A stretch of DNA of 15,442 nucleotides from Bacteroidales bacterium (GCA_029932445.1 JAOZQB010000028.1:3826-19267); one strand, 5' to 3'; counted from the stretch's first letter, positions 1-8,884 are shown. Made by a program: numbers and translations. The notes: generated by a model not told the origin, from the sequence alone.

Positions 1-7
1 ATTGCTC

Positions 8-2074
8 TTACAATTTTTTTGTCAACGAATATGCCGTAAGATCAGTATTTTTTGCCGGTTTTCCGTTTTCATCGGTAACCGAAATCATAATTTTGTTTTT
101 TTGTCCGGGATAAACAAGTCTTGGTTGTATCAGTTTGACGTTTAGTTTATGAGATTTATTTTTGAAATTAATATTGTAATTTGTATTAACTATTTTTCCG
201 CCCCACAGATATTGTAAACTTAAAAAATATGATTTCCTTCCGGGATGTTTAATTTTATAATTCAAACTGTCTGTGTATCCGCTTAATATTTCTTTGTTAT
301 GTTTATACAAAAAGTAATTAAATTTTAATTTTCTCGGATTTTCGATATTTATCAATAAAGAATCTTTGTTTCTGAATGTGTAACATTTTAAAGCTGAATT
401 TTCGTTAAAAAGACTTATTCTTTTGTAAATATCGAAAGATTTAATAGTGATAATTCTATAATCCGATTTTATTTTAAATGAAGCGGGTAACTCAGCTTTT
501 ATGCTGTTGTCATTATTTAACTGATTTACAAATTTAATTTCAGCGTTTAAATTATTTCTGATACCGTTAATTTCGAACCAAATTTTAATTGAATCTTCAA
601 TAAGTTTATATTTAATCTCTTCTTTTTTATAATAATAAGAAATATTTTTCGATTTCTCGCTTCTTTCATTATCAGAAGTATGCATTATCACTTTGATTTT
701 GTAATCAAAATTTGCAGCAGGAAAAATTGAATCGGGAATAATAATTTCTGTTTTGCCTGAAGGATTAAAACTTCCTTTTTTGCGAAATAGTGTATCCGAA
801 ACATAGACATAATCACTAACAAAATTTTTCACATATTCGGGTTTCAGAATAAGATCATATCGCGCATCTTGCAAATTCAGATTATTTTCATCCGTTCCTT
901 TTAAAGATATCGTAATATTATCTCCTTTATATTGAATTTTTTTATCTGTTTCAAGCTTTAATGTATTGCTTTTAAGTTCGTAATCTTCATACTTAAAAGA
1001 CCCTGAAATTGCTGTCTTATATTTTTCATTCTTTTTATTTAAATTAACTCGGTATGATTTGTCTAATTTTAAATTTAAGGAATCATTTAATATGAATTCA
1101 GATGTATATGCTCCTTTATCATAGGGTTTTAAATACCCTATATTTTTTTTCATATTTCCCGAATATTGATAATATGAATGATGATTTGTGAGAACAATAC
1201 TCAGTTCCTTATTGAGAGCTTTCCCTTTTTTATTAACAATAAACGCTTTAAATTTTACGGTATCACCGGGTTTAAATCTTGGTTTATTAAAAACCAAATA
1301 ACCTTGATAGCGATTATTATAATCAAATTTATTAACCAAATTATTTATCCGATTCGGAATACGCCAATAAAAATTTCGAAAAAAATAATAAGTTCTTCCG
1401 AATGTACCTACGGGACGTAATTTTAATAATGAACGAATGCTGCTTACGGTTAAAGCAAAAGGATATTGTATCGGTCTGTATAAGTAATGTATCGGTGTGT
1501 CCCAAATAAGTTTTCTTGAAATTCTTTTAATTGTCGGATTATTATATTGTCTGTTTAAATAATAAAAAGTTTCAAGTCCTTTATATTTTACTGTAAGAAT
1601 TCCTTTTTTATTTGATTTTTTGTCTTTGTATGCTTTAAGTTTGTTATCAAATTTAATTGTTTTCCCTTTAATCTTAATCACTGCATCGTTTATGATATTT
1701 CCCGAATTATCATAAATTTGAAATAATAAATCGGTCGAATTATCTAATATCTTAATATCAAAATCTTGAATTTCCGTCAATGAAAAATATAATTTGTCTT
1801 TATCCGTAAATGCTTTTAAATAATGACCGTTTGGTAAATTACCATTATAAATATTTTCATTTCTGAAAGAATCTGTAAGCGTATGAAAGAATGATGAATC
1901 TATTTTGTTAATCCCTTTTTTATAAATTTTCTCAGCCTCAGAATTCGAGATTTTAAAAATGTATGTGTAATAACTTTTTTGTCTGCAACTGTCAGGATTT
2001 TGTGCAAATAAAAGATTATTATAAGAAAATATCAGAAGAAACAAACTGATTGATAAAAGATTTTTACTATTCAT
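8..2074 (-). CDS. Secreted MG2-domain (alpha-2-macroglobulin-like) protein, probably truncated
   Basis: The 688-residue product starts with a signal peptide: a hydrophobic stretch at about residues 5-23, with likely cleavage after LLFA (residue 24). It should therefore be exported to the periplasm or envelope. Residues about 257-345 form a recognisable MG2 domain, with the family signature VFNKPRFKPGDTVKFKAF (261-278). Further beta-rich MG-like domains follow to about residue 640. The C-terminus (650-688) begins another one (VYPGQ, then VTDENGKPAKNTDLTAYS) but stops after only about 40 residues. Bacteroidota proteins of this type are usually far longer, often well over 1,000 residues, and have no thioester motif in this N-terminal part; none is seen here. 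The stop lies directly after a run of seven A in the coding strand, which suggests a frameshift (natural or sequencing) rather than a real end. Family members are thought to act in envelope transport or protection, but the role here is unknown. The gene is divergent from the efflux operon. Confidence 0.8.
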   Translation of the reverse strand: MNSKNLLSISLFLLIFSYNNLLFAQNPDSCRQKSYYTYIFKISNSEAEKIYKKGINKIDSSFFHTLTDSFRNENIYNGNLPNGHYLKAFTDKDKLYFSLTEIQDFDIKILDNSTDLLFQIYDNSGNIINDAVIKIKGKTIKFDNKLKAYKDKKSNKKGILTVKYKGLETFYYLNRQYNNPTIKRISRKLIWDTPIHYLYRPIQYPFALTVSSIRSLLKLRPVGTFGRTYYFFRNFYWRIPNRINNLVNKFDYNNRYQGYLVFNKPRFKPGDTVKFKAFIVNKKGKALNKELSIVLTNHHSYYQYSGNMKKNIGYLKPYDKGAYTSEFILNDSLNLKLDKSYRVNLNKKNEKYKTAISGSFKYEDYELKSNTLKLETDKKIQYKGDNITISLKGTDENNLNLQDARYDLILKPEYVKNFVSDYVYVSDTLFRKKGSFNPSGKTEIIIPDSIFPAANFDYKIKVIMHTSDNERSEKSKNISYYYKKEEIKYKLIEDSIKIWFEINGIRNNLNAEIKFVNQLNNDNSIKAELPASFKIKSDYRIITIKSFDIYKRISLFNENSALKCYTFRNKDSLLINIENPRKLKFNYFLYKHNKEILSGYTDSLNYKIKHPGRKSYFLSLQYLWGGKIVNTNYNINFKNKSHKLNVKLIQPRLVYPGQKNKIMISVTDENGKPAKNTDLTAYSLTKKL

Positions 2075-2098
2075 TATATGTTGATTTTAAATATAATA

Positions 2099-2129
2099 CA
2101 AAGATATAATTTAAAGTTAATCTTTAAAA
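2099..2129 (-). promoter_or_regulatory. Candidate promoter of the MG2 gene
   Basis: On the minus strand, positions 2106 down to 2099 read TATCTTTG, a full match to the Bacteroidota -7 consensus TAnnTTTG. At the usual 19-nt spacing, 2129-2126 reads TTTT, three of four bases of the -33 TTTG element. This would give a leader of about 20 nt before the ATG at 2074. The assignment rests on pattern only, and AT-rich DNA produces some chance matches. Confidence 0.5.
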
Positions 2130-2175
2130 ATGAAATGTTTTTAATTTCTGAAGGAAACAAAATACACAAAAAATG

Positions 2176-2204
2176 TTTCTGTATAAAAAATGTTTTTATA
2201 TTTG
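2176..2204 (+). promoter_or_regulatory. Candidate promoter of the TetR-efflux operon
   Basis: Positions 2197-2204 read TATATTTG, a full match to the Bacteroidota -7 box TAnnTTTG. A weak -33 candidate, TTTC, lies at 2176-2179 with a 17-nt spacer instead of the usual 19. The -7 box ends 4 nt before the preferred ATG at 2209, so transcription may begin at or very near the start codon. The element sits inside the codons that an upstream in-frame ATG at 2173 would add, which argues against that longer start. AAATGTTT repeats overlap it and may be operator sequence. Confidence 0.5.
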
Positions 2205-2208
2205 CCGT

Positions 2209-2826
2209 ATGGAAGAATCATTAAAAACAATCGTTGAAACAGCTGCCGGATTGTATCAAAAGTTTGGTCTTAAGAGTGTTACAATGGATGATGTGGCTCA
2301 TGAATGTATGATTTCAAAAAAAACACTTTATAAATATGTTAATGATAAAATTGATTTATTGAAACATGTATTAGATTTTGAATATTCAAAACACGGTTCA
2401 AGTTTTTTGAAAATTCTTGATAAAGGAATGAATGCCGTTGAAGAGGTTTTTGAGATTCATAAGAATTTGATTAAAATGTTGAAAACACATAATCCGGCTG
2501 TTGAACATGATTTATTGAAATATTATCCGCTAATTCATCGTGAACTCGTTGAAAAAAAATCAGAGCAAGTTTTTAAAATGATGGTACAAAATATGGAAAA
2601 AGGAATAAACGAAGGACTTTATTATGATGATATTGATGTTGAATTAATTGCAAAACAGCGCGTTATTTTTCAAGTTCAAAAAATTGAAAATTCAGTTGTT
2701 TCTTATAAAGAATTTATTAAACCGTCTGCCGTTAAACAAATGTTTATTTACCATCTTCGGGCAATATGCAGTCCGGAAGGTATAAAATTATTAAATGAAA
2801 AAAGGAATGAATTAGAACAGAATTAA
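2209..2826 (+). CDS. TetR/AcrR-family transcriptional regulator
   Basis: The 205-residue protein has the usual TetR length and layout. The N-terminal helix (IVETAAGLYQKFG, about 8-20) is followed by the helix-turn-helix VTMDDVAHECMISKKTLYKYV at about 25-45 and then KIDLL, which leads into a variable all-helical ligand and dimerisation domain. I chose ATG 2209 over the in-frame ATG at 2173. It places the start a few residues before helix 1, as in other TetR proteins, and the 12 extra codons (MFLYKKCFYICR) overlap the candidate -7 box. The gene is first in an operon with an outer-membrane factor, an adaptor and an RND pump. By analogy with AcrR and similar regulators it probably represses this operon and is released by a pump substrate; the ligand cannot be predicted. 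The downstream gene starts 49 nt after its stop. Confidence 0.9.
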   Translation: MEESLKTIVETAAGLYQKFGLKSVTMDDVAHECMISKKTLYKYVNDKIDLLKHVLDFEYSKHGSSFLKILDKGMNAVEEVFEIHKNLIKMLKTHNPAVEHDLLKYYPLIHRELVEKKSEQVFKMMVQNMEKGINEGLYYDDIDVELIAKQRVIFQVQKIENSVVSYKEFIKPSAVKQMFIYHLRAICSPEGIKLLNEKRNELEQN

Positions 2827-2875
2827 AAACTGATATTAAAAATTTAAAAATGATTTCTAAAAAAATACAATTAAA

Positions 2876-4282
2876 ATGAAACTTAAAAAAAATCTTGTCT
2901 TATTAACAATTCTTATGATCCCGTTTTTGAGTATTGAAGCGCAAAACGACTTACGGGATACAATACCTGCATATTCTTTAACCGAAATTAAAAATTACGC
3001 TGTTGAACACAGCTATGAAGTAAAAAATGCAGAATTAGATATTAAAAAAGCCAAAGCACAAAAATGGGAAACAACAGCTATCGGATTGCCGCAAATTTCA
3101 GGTTCGGCAGAGTATCAAAATTTTCCTGATATTCCCACTCAATTAATGCCCAATTTTATTGCTCCGGCTGTTTATGACGTAAATACAAATTCTTTCGGAT
3201 TAACTCCTTTGGCTCCGTTGAATTTGGGAGATAAAATACCCGTTCAATTTGGGAGCAAACACAATGTTGATTGGAATTTGTCAGCTACTCAGCTGATTTT
3301 CAGCGGTGAATATATTGTAGGTTTAAAGGCATCAAGAATTTATTTGAGTTTATCCGAACAATCTAAAGAAAAAAGTATTCTGACGGTAAAAGAAAATATA
3401 GAAAAAACGTATTATTTAATTTTAGTTACTGAAGAAAGTATTAAAGTTTTGGATTCTGTTTATACGAATATTAAAAAATTATATAATGAAACACAAGCTT
3501 ATTATAAATCAGGATTTTCTGAAGAAACCGATGTCGAACAATTGAAATTAAACCTTCAAAATACGGAAAATTCATTGATTTCTTTTCAGAAACAAAGAGA
3601 AGTACTTTATAAATTGCTGAAATTTCAAGCAGGCCTTAATTTTGATAAGAAAATTTCAATATCAGGCACATTGAAGGATGCCGTTAATGAGATTGAAGAA
3701 AGTACGATATTAACGGAAGATTTTAATGTAAATCAAAATATAGATTATAAATTAATGCAAATACAAGAAAATCTTTCTGATTTAAGCTTTCAAAGAGAAA
3801 AAACGAACTATTTACCGAGTATTGCAGCATTTTATTCTTACAGCAAAAAAGCCATGGAAGATTCTATATCAAATATTGCCGATGCAAGTTGGTATCCGAC
3901 TTCACTATGGGGAATTCAAATAAATGTTCCGATTTTCAGCAGCGGTCAAAGATATGCTAAAATGAAACGTGCTCAATTTGATTTGGAAGAAAAACACAAT
4001 TTAAAACAACAAACTGAACAAGCTTTATTATTGGACAATGCTCAAACGCGTTCAGATTACCAAATTGCATTAAATACCGTTAGAAATAACTCTGAAAGCC
4101 GATACCTTGCAGAAAAAATTTATAATAACACATTGATAAAATATAAAGCGGGAACTGCTTCGAGTATTACTTTGACACAAACTCAAACGCAATATTTTCA
4201 AGCGTTGTCGGCTTATTATCAATCGCTTAATGATTTGATTGATAGGCATATAAAACTTAAAAAAATAATGAATCTTTTATAA
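2876..4282 (+). CDS. TolC-family outer-membrane efflux channel protein
   Basis: This 468-residue protein would trimerise to form the outer-membrane and periplasmic tunnel of the tripartite pump. A signal peptide occupies residues 1-22 (ILMIPFLSIEA, then Q). The mature part shows the internal duplication of the OEP fold. Each half has a beta-strand region (near LPQISGSAEY at 71-80, and YLPSIAAFYSYS at 312-323) followed by a strand that returns into long helices (QLIFSGEYIVGLKAS at 139-153, and VPIFSSGQRYAKMKRA at 351-366). An extended loop at about 83-120, rich in proline and asparagine, is probably extracellular. The helices around 160-250 and 366-460 are rich in coiled-coil-like Q, E and K residues. 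Its position between the TetR and adaptor genes (49-nt and 38-nt gaps) supports joint expression. Length and motifs are complete and no damage is visible. Confidence 0.92.
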   Translation: MKLKKNLVLLTILMIPFLSIEAQNDLRDTIPAYSLTEIKNYAVEHSYEVKNAELDIKKAKAQKWETTAIGLPQISGSAEYQNFPDIPTQLMPNFIAPAVYDVNTNSFGLTPLAPLNLGDKIPVQFGSKHNVDWNLSATQLIFSGEYIVGLKASRIYLSLSEQSKEKSILTVKENIEKTYYLILVTEESIKVLDSVYTNIKKLYNETQAYYKSGFSEETDVEQLKLNLQNTENSLISFQKQREVLYKLLKFQAGLNFDKKISISGTLKDAVNEIEESTILTEDFNVNQNIDYKLMQIQENLSDLSFQREKTNYLPSIAAFYSYSKKAMEDSISNIADASWYPTSLWGIQINVPIFSSGQRYAKMKRAQFDLEEKHNLKQQTEQALLLDNAQTRSDYQIALNTVRNNSESRYLAEKIYNNTLIKYKAGTASSITLTQTQTQYFQALSAYYQSLNDLIDRHIKLKKIMNLL

Positions 4283-4320
4283 ATATAAATACAAATAATA
4301 AATATTAAAAATATAAATAA

Positions 4321-5427
4321 ATGAAAAAGTTAAGCATCTTCATAATTATTGCCTTGTTTCTCGGATCATGTGCAAAGGAGGAAACACCTGAAAAAATACA
4401 AAGCAAAATATTTGATTACAAGGAAAAAATTTCCGAATTACAAAAACAACTTGATACTTTAAACAACAATAAAATTTCAGAAGATTTTATAAAGGTTAAA
4501 GTTGAAGAACTGAAAAAAGAAGAACTTAAACATTATATAAATGTAACAGCATACGTTGAAGCAAAGGAACAAGCTTATGTTTCTCCCGAAATGAACGGGC
4601 AAATTAAACATATTTATGTTAAAGAAGGTCAGTATGTTAAAAAAGGTCAAACATTAGTTACCTTAAATGCTAATGTGCTAAGAAGCAGCATTAATGAAGT
4701 AAAAACCGGATTGGATTTAGCAAAAATCTTGTATAAAAAACAAAAAGATTTATGGGATCAAAAAATCGGTAAAGAATTGGATTATTTAAAGGCCAAAAAT
4801 CAAAAAGAAAGTTTAGAAGGTAAATTAAAAACCTTAAATGCACAATTAGACATGACCGTTATTAAAGCTCCGATTTCAGGAATAATTGATGAAATTTATC
4901 TGAAAGAAGGTGAACCGGCAGCTCCCGGCAGACAAGTGATTAATTTGGTAAATCTTCATAAACTGGAAGCTGATGCTGATGTTTCCGAAAAATATTTGCC
5001 CTATATACATGCCGGAGATTCTGTATTTTTAAGTTTTCCTGCTTATCCGAGTTTAACAATTAAAACAAAAGTTACACGAACAGGTAATGTGATTAATTCG
5101 GTTAATCGAACATTTAAAGTGCAAGTTGATTTTAACAATACGGAGAATAAAATTAAACCGAATATGATTTCAGAATTTAGTATGGCTGATTATATAGGAG
5201 AAGATATTTGTGTGCCTTCAATAATTGTGAAGAAAGATACAAAAGGAGATTATGTATTTATTGCCGAAAAAAAGAATGATTATTTTATTGCAAAAAAAAT
5301 GTATGTTGAAACATCATTTTTAATTGATGATAAAATTATTATAAAGAATGGTTTAAAATCCGGTGATAAAGTAATTATCGAAGGATATAATTTAGTCGGT
5401 AATAATCAAAAAGTTACAATTAAATAA
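4321..5427 (+). CDS. RND efflux membrane-fusion adaptor (HlyD/AcrA type), lipoprotein
   Basis: The 368-residue adaptor links the inner-membrane pump to the TolC-like channel. The N-terminus is a lipoprotein signal with lipobox LGSC (14-17), so Cys17 is the likely lipidation site, and the KE residues after it are compatible with periplasmic anchoring. Residues about 25-50 look like an extra short coiled coil. The two halves of a split lipoyl domain lie at about 85-118 (VSPEMNGQIKHIYVKEGQYVKKGQTL) and 180-212 (VIKAPISGIIDEIYLKEGEPAAPG). Between them, 120-175 forms the alpha-helical hairpin that contacts TolC-like proteins. Beta-barrel and membrane-proximal domains fill 213-368. The gene starts 38 nt after the channel gene and ends 24 nt before the pump gene. 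No Shine-Dalgarno sequence is obvious, as is usual in Bacteroidota. Confidence 0.93.
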   Translation: MKKLSIFIIIALFLGSCAKEETPEKIQSKIFDYKEKISELQKQLDTLNNNKISEDFIKVKVEELKKEELKHYINVTAYVEAKEQAYVSPEMNGQIKHIYVKEGQYVKKGQTLVTLNANVLRSSINEVKTGLDLAKILYKKQKDLWDQKIGKELDYLKAKNQKESLEGKLKTLNAQLDMTVIKAPISGIIDEIYLKEGEPAAPGRQVINLVNLHKLEADADVSEKYLPYIHAGDSVFLSFPAYPSLTIKTKVTRTGNVINSVNRTFKVQVDFNNTENKIKPNMISEFSMADYIGEDICVPSIIVKKDTKGDYVFIAEKKNDYFIAKKMYVETSFLIDDKIIIKNGLKSGDKVIIEGYNLVGNNQKVTIK

Positions 5428-5451
5428 TTTTTTTACTTCAGTTGATACAAC

Positions 5452-8400
5452 ATGTCAAAAAAGAAAATACAAAGAGAATTTAAGCTTACAACATGGGCTT
5501 TAAATAATATAAACACCGTTTATTTAGCTTTAGTCATATTGATTTTTGCCGGTTTTTTTGCCTATCAAACAATGCCTAAAGAAATGTTTCCGGATGTTGT
5601 TTTACCGAAAATAATTGTAAAAACAATTTATCCGGGAAATCCGCCTGCCGATATGGAAAATTTGGTTACTAAACCGCTTGAAAAAGAAATTCATACAATT
5701 AAAAATATAAAAAAACTCAGTTCAACGTCTTCTCAAGATAATTCGGATATTATTGTTGATTTTAATTCAGGTGTTGATTTAAAAGCGGCTCTGCAGGATG
5801 TAAAAGATGCCGTTGACCGTGCAAAAGGAGATTTACCGGATGATTTACCCGTTGATCCGATGGTTATGGATATTGATATGTCTGAATTTCCGATTATTAA
5901 CGTCAATTTATCAGGTGATTTTTCTTCGGAAGAATTAAAAAACTATGCCGAAAAATTACAAGATGAAATTGAGGAAATTTCTGAAATTTCTAAGGTGAAT
6001 ATTAAAGGTGTTGAAGATAAATTAATTCGTTTGAATATCGATAAAGAGAAAATGGATGCATTTCAACTCAGCTTTAATGATATTGAAAATGCCGTCAAAT
6101 TTGAAAATATGTCCGTTTCCGGAGGCGATATCATTCTTAACGGAACCAGAAGGTCCGTAAGAGCTGTCGGAGAATTTACAAACATTCAAGAAATTGAAAA
6201 TATTATTATTAAAAGTGAAAACGGGAAAGCCGTATATTTAAAAGATATTTTGGAAAACGGGAAAGTAATTAACGGATTTAAAGATGTTCAAAGTATTGCT
6301 CGTTTAAACGGACAGTCGGTTGTATCCTTACAAATTGTGAAAAAGAGCGGAGAAAATTTATTGAATGCTACGGATCAAATCATGCATATCTTAGCTCAAG
6401 CAAAAAAGACTGAACTACCTGAGAATCTGGATATTCAAATAACAAATGACCAATCGAATATGGTCAGAAAAATGATAAAGAATTTGGAAAACAGCATCAT
6501 TATGGGGATGATTTTTGTGATGTCTATTTTGTTTTTCTTTTTGGGAACTCGTAATGCGATATATGTCGGGTTAGCAATCCCTACTTCAATGCTCATTTCC
6601 TTTGTGGTACTTAATTCAATGGGAATAACCATTAATATGATGATTCTTTTCGGTTTAATTCTTTCTCTCGGGATGTTGGTTGATAATGCCATTGTTGTAG
6701 TTGAAAATATTTTCAGATTTGTGTCCGAAGGATATTCCATGTATAAAGCTGCAAAATTGGCCGTCGGCGAAATTGCTTGGGCAATTATTGCTTCAACAGC
6801 AACCACTTTAGTAGCTTTTATTCCCTTGATTTTTTGGCCGGGAATGATTGGTAATTTTATGAAATTTTTACCGATTACTTTAGTTGTTGTAATGACAGCA
6901 TCTTTATTTGTTGCATTGGTAATTATTCCGGTTGTTACCGCAAGTTTCTCTAAAAAGAAAGAAAGTAAACCGCCGAAAAAACGAACTGTTTGGATTGTCG
7001 GAATTGCTGTTATTCTTGCAATTCTATTGTATTTTACAGGTTTTAACGGTGTTGCAAGTTTCTTGCTGATTATTGCTTTAATTACGTTTTTAAATTATAT
7101 TATTTTTTATGATTTATCGGTTTGGTTTCAAAAAGTATTGTTATCAAGACTTGAAAAAAATTATGCACGTTTTTTAAGTTTTGCATTATCGGATAAAAAA
7201 CCGGGATTATTTTTATTGGGGACATTTTTAGTCTTAGTTTTAACTATGATATTTCTTCAAATAAGGGAACCTAATGTGAGCTTATTTCCTGTCAATGATC
7301 CGAAATATTTAGTTATTAAAACAGAATTACCTTTGGGCTATGATATTACAAAAACAGACTCTATTACGTATTTGATAGAAAAAGATGTTGAAGAAGTTAT
7401 TAATGAAACCGGATATTCCGATATTGTCGAATCCGTATTATCGACAATTGGCAAAGGTGCAGTAGGAGAAAGGGAAACTGTTTTTGGGACTACACCGAAT
7501 AAATCAATAACAACGGTTAATTTTATTGACTACGAACTCAGACGAGGAAAAAATACCAAATTATTGCAAAAAAAATTAGCAGATAAATTAATCGGCAGTT
7601 TTCCCGGTGTCTTAATTTCAATCGATAAAAATCAAATGGGTCCCCCAACCGGAAAAGCTGTTAATATTGAAGTTTCCGGTGATGATTTTAAGAAAATAAT
7701 AGATATCAGCGATAGTATTATTAATGTAATTCATCAATCAGGTATTAAAGGTATAGAAGGTTTAAAAGCTGATTTAGATGCGGGAAAACCCGAACTGTTA
7801 TTAAATATTAATCGAGAAGAAGCTCGGAGATACGGTTTATCTACCGGACAAATTGCCGGAACAATTCGAACAGCATTATTCGGGAAAGAAGTTTCGGACT
7901 TTAAAACAGGTGAAGATAAATATCCGATTCAAATTCAACTTTCAGAAAAATATCGGAATAATATTAATGTTTTAATGAATCAAATAATCACTTTCAGAAA
8001 TAAAAAAGGAAAATTTGTTCATATACCGATATCTTCGGTTGCCGATTATTCGTTCTCAACTTCGTACGGTTCTATTAAACGTATTGATACAAAGAGAGTT
8101 GTAACCGTATCTTCTAATGTCCTGGAAGGTTATAATTCGAATTCGATAAATAATCAGATAAAAACAGTATTAAAATCCTTGAATTTGCCCGAAGGTTATG
8201 AAATTAATTTAACAGGTGAACAGCAAGATCAAAAAGAAGCGATGGATTTTTTAACACGAGCGATGCTTATTGCATTGTCTTTAATCTTAATCATAATGGT
8301 TACGCAATTTAATTCCGTAATTAAACCGTTTATTATTATGACAAGTGTTTTATTCAGTATCATCGGTGTTTTCGGAGGAATTGCAACATTTAAAATGGAT

Positions 8401-8865
8401 TTTATTGTGATAATGACCGGTATAGGGATTATTTCGCTGGCAGGTGTTGTTGTTAATAATGCCATTGTATTAATTGACTATATCGATTATTTGAAAAAAC
8501 TGAAAAAAGAAGAACTCGGGTTGAAGGAAAAAAATAATTTACCTCACAGTCAAATTATAGAAATATTGAAAAAAGCCGGACAAACACGGTTGCGCCCGGT
8601 ATTGTTAACAGCAATTACTACGATATTGGGATTATTACCGATGGCAACCGGATTTAATATTGATTTCGGGAGTTTGTTGACCCATTTTGAACCGAATATT
8701 TATTTTGGCGGAGATAATGCCATTTTCTGGGGACCGATGGCTTGGACGGTAATTTTCGGATTAACATTTGCAACTTTTTTAACCTTGATAATGGTTCCTG
8801 TAATGTACTTAATCGGAAACAGAGTTAAGCTCAGGTTTATTGATAAGGAAATGTATTTAAAATAA
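5452..8865 (+). CDS. RND-family efflux pump (AcrB-like inner-membrane permease)
   Basis: The 1137-residue protein is a full-length AcrB/ACR_tran-type pump that would export substrates from the periplasm or inner membrane through the adaptor and channel encoded upstream. TM1 spans about 19-39, followed by the first porter region (40-340). TM2-TM6 cover about 345-497, including the TM4 motif LSLGMLVDNAIVVVEN (404-419). A second porter region covers about 605-930, and TM8-TM12 cover about 936-1121. TM10 contains GVVVNNAIVLIDY (998-1010). Relative to E. coli AcrB, the first TM4 aspartate is kept (Asp411), the second is Asn412, and the TM10 lysine is replaced by Asn1002. Two extra hydrophobic segments (about 511-530 and 534-556) lie between TM6 and TM7, where AcrB has an amphipathic helix. 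The TM11-TM12 connection carries an insertion with HFEPNIYFGGDNAIFWG (1078-1094). The substrate cannot be predicted; drugs, bile-type detergents or lipids are all possible. Confidence 0.93.
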   Translation: MSKKKIQREFKLTTWALNNINTVYLALVILIFAGFFAYQTMPKEMFPDVVLPKIIVKTIYPGNPPADMENLVTKPLEKEIHTIKNIKKLSSTSSQDNSDIIVDFNSGVDLKAALQDVKDAVDRAKGDLPDDLPVDPMVMDIDMSEFPIINVNLSGDFSSEELKNYAEKLQDEIEEISEISKVNIKGVEDKLIRLNIDKEKMDAFQLSFNDIENAVKFENMSVSGGDIILNGTRRSVRAVGEFTNIQEIENIIIKSENGKAVYLKDILENGKVINGFKDVQSIARLNGQSVVSLQIVKKSGENLLNATDQIMHILAQAKKTELPENLDIQITNDQSNMVRKMIKNLENSIIMGMIFVMSILFFFLGTRNAIYVGLAIPTSMLISFVVLNSMGITINMMILFGLILSLGMLVDNAIVVVENIFRFVSEGYSMYKAAKLAVGEIAWAIIASTATTLVAFIPLIFWPGMIGNFMKFLPITLVVVMTASLFVALVIIPVVTASFSKKKESKPPKKRTVWIVGIAVILAILLYFTGFNGVASFLLIIALITFLNYIIFYDLSVWFQKVLLSRLEKNYARFLSFALSDKKPGLFLLGTFLVLVLTMIFLQIREPNVSLFPVNDPKYLVIKTELPLGYDITKTDSITYLIEKDVEEVINETGYSDIVESVLSTIGKGAVGERETVFGTTPNKSITTVNFIDYELRRGKNTKLLQKKLADKLIGSFPGVLISIDKNQMGPPTGKAVNIEVSGDDFKKIIDISDSIINVIHQSGIKGIEGLKADLDAGKPELLLNINREEARRYGLSTGQIAGTIRTALFGKEVSDFKTGEDKYPIQIQLSEKYRNNINVLMNQIITFRNKKGKFVHIPISSVADYSFSTSYGSIKRIDTKRVVTVSSNVLEGYNSNSINNQIKTVLKSLNLPEGYEINLTGEQQDQKEAMDFLTRAMLIALSLILIIMVTQFNSVIKPFIIMTSVLFSIIGVFGGIATFKMDFIVIMTGIGIISLAGVVVNNAIVLIDYIDYLKKLKKEELGLKEKNNLPHSQIIEILKKAGQTRLRPVLLTAITTILGLLPMATGFNIDFGSLLTHFEPNIYFGGDNAIFWGPMAWTVIFGLTFATFLTLIMVPVMYLIGNRVKLRFIDKEMYLK

Positions 8866-8884
8866 ACTGCATTATTAAAACTTT

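Noticed and set aside
1178..1420. 80-codon plus-strand frame inside the MG2 gene
   Set aside because: It is opposite the MG2 domain codons, has a low-complexity composition and no family resemblance.
2173..2208. Twelve-codon N-terminal extension of the TetR protein from ATG 2173
   Set aside because: It overlaps a full-consensus -7 box and adds a cysteine- and aromatic-rich stretch not expected before helix 1 of TetR proteins; ATG 2209 fits better.
6435..6806. 123-codon open frame on the minus strand inside the pump gene
   Set aside because: It lies opposite the membrane-helix codons of a clearly coding RND gene, where hydrophobic antisense frames arise by composition; it has no recognisable domain or start signal.
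8229..8465. 78-codon minus-strand frame inside the pump gene
   Set aside because: It is an antisense shadow of TM8-TM10 codons with no support of its own.
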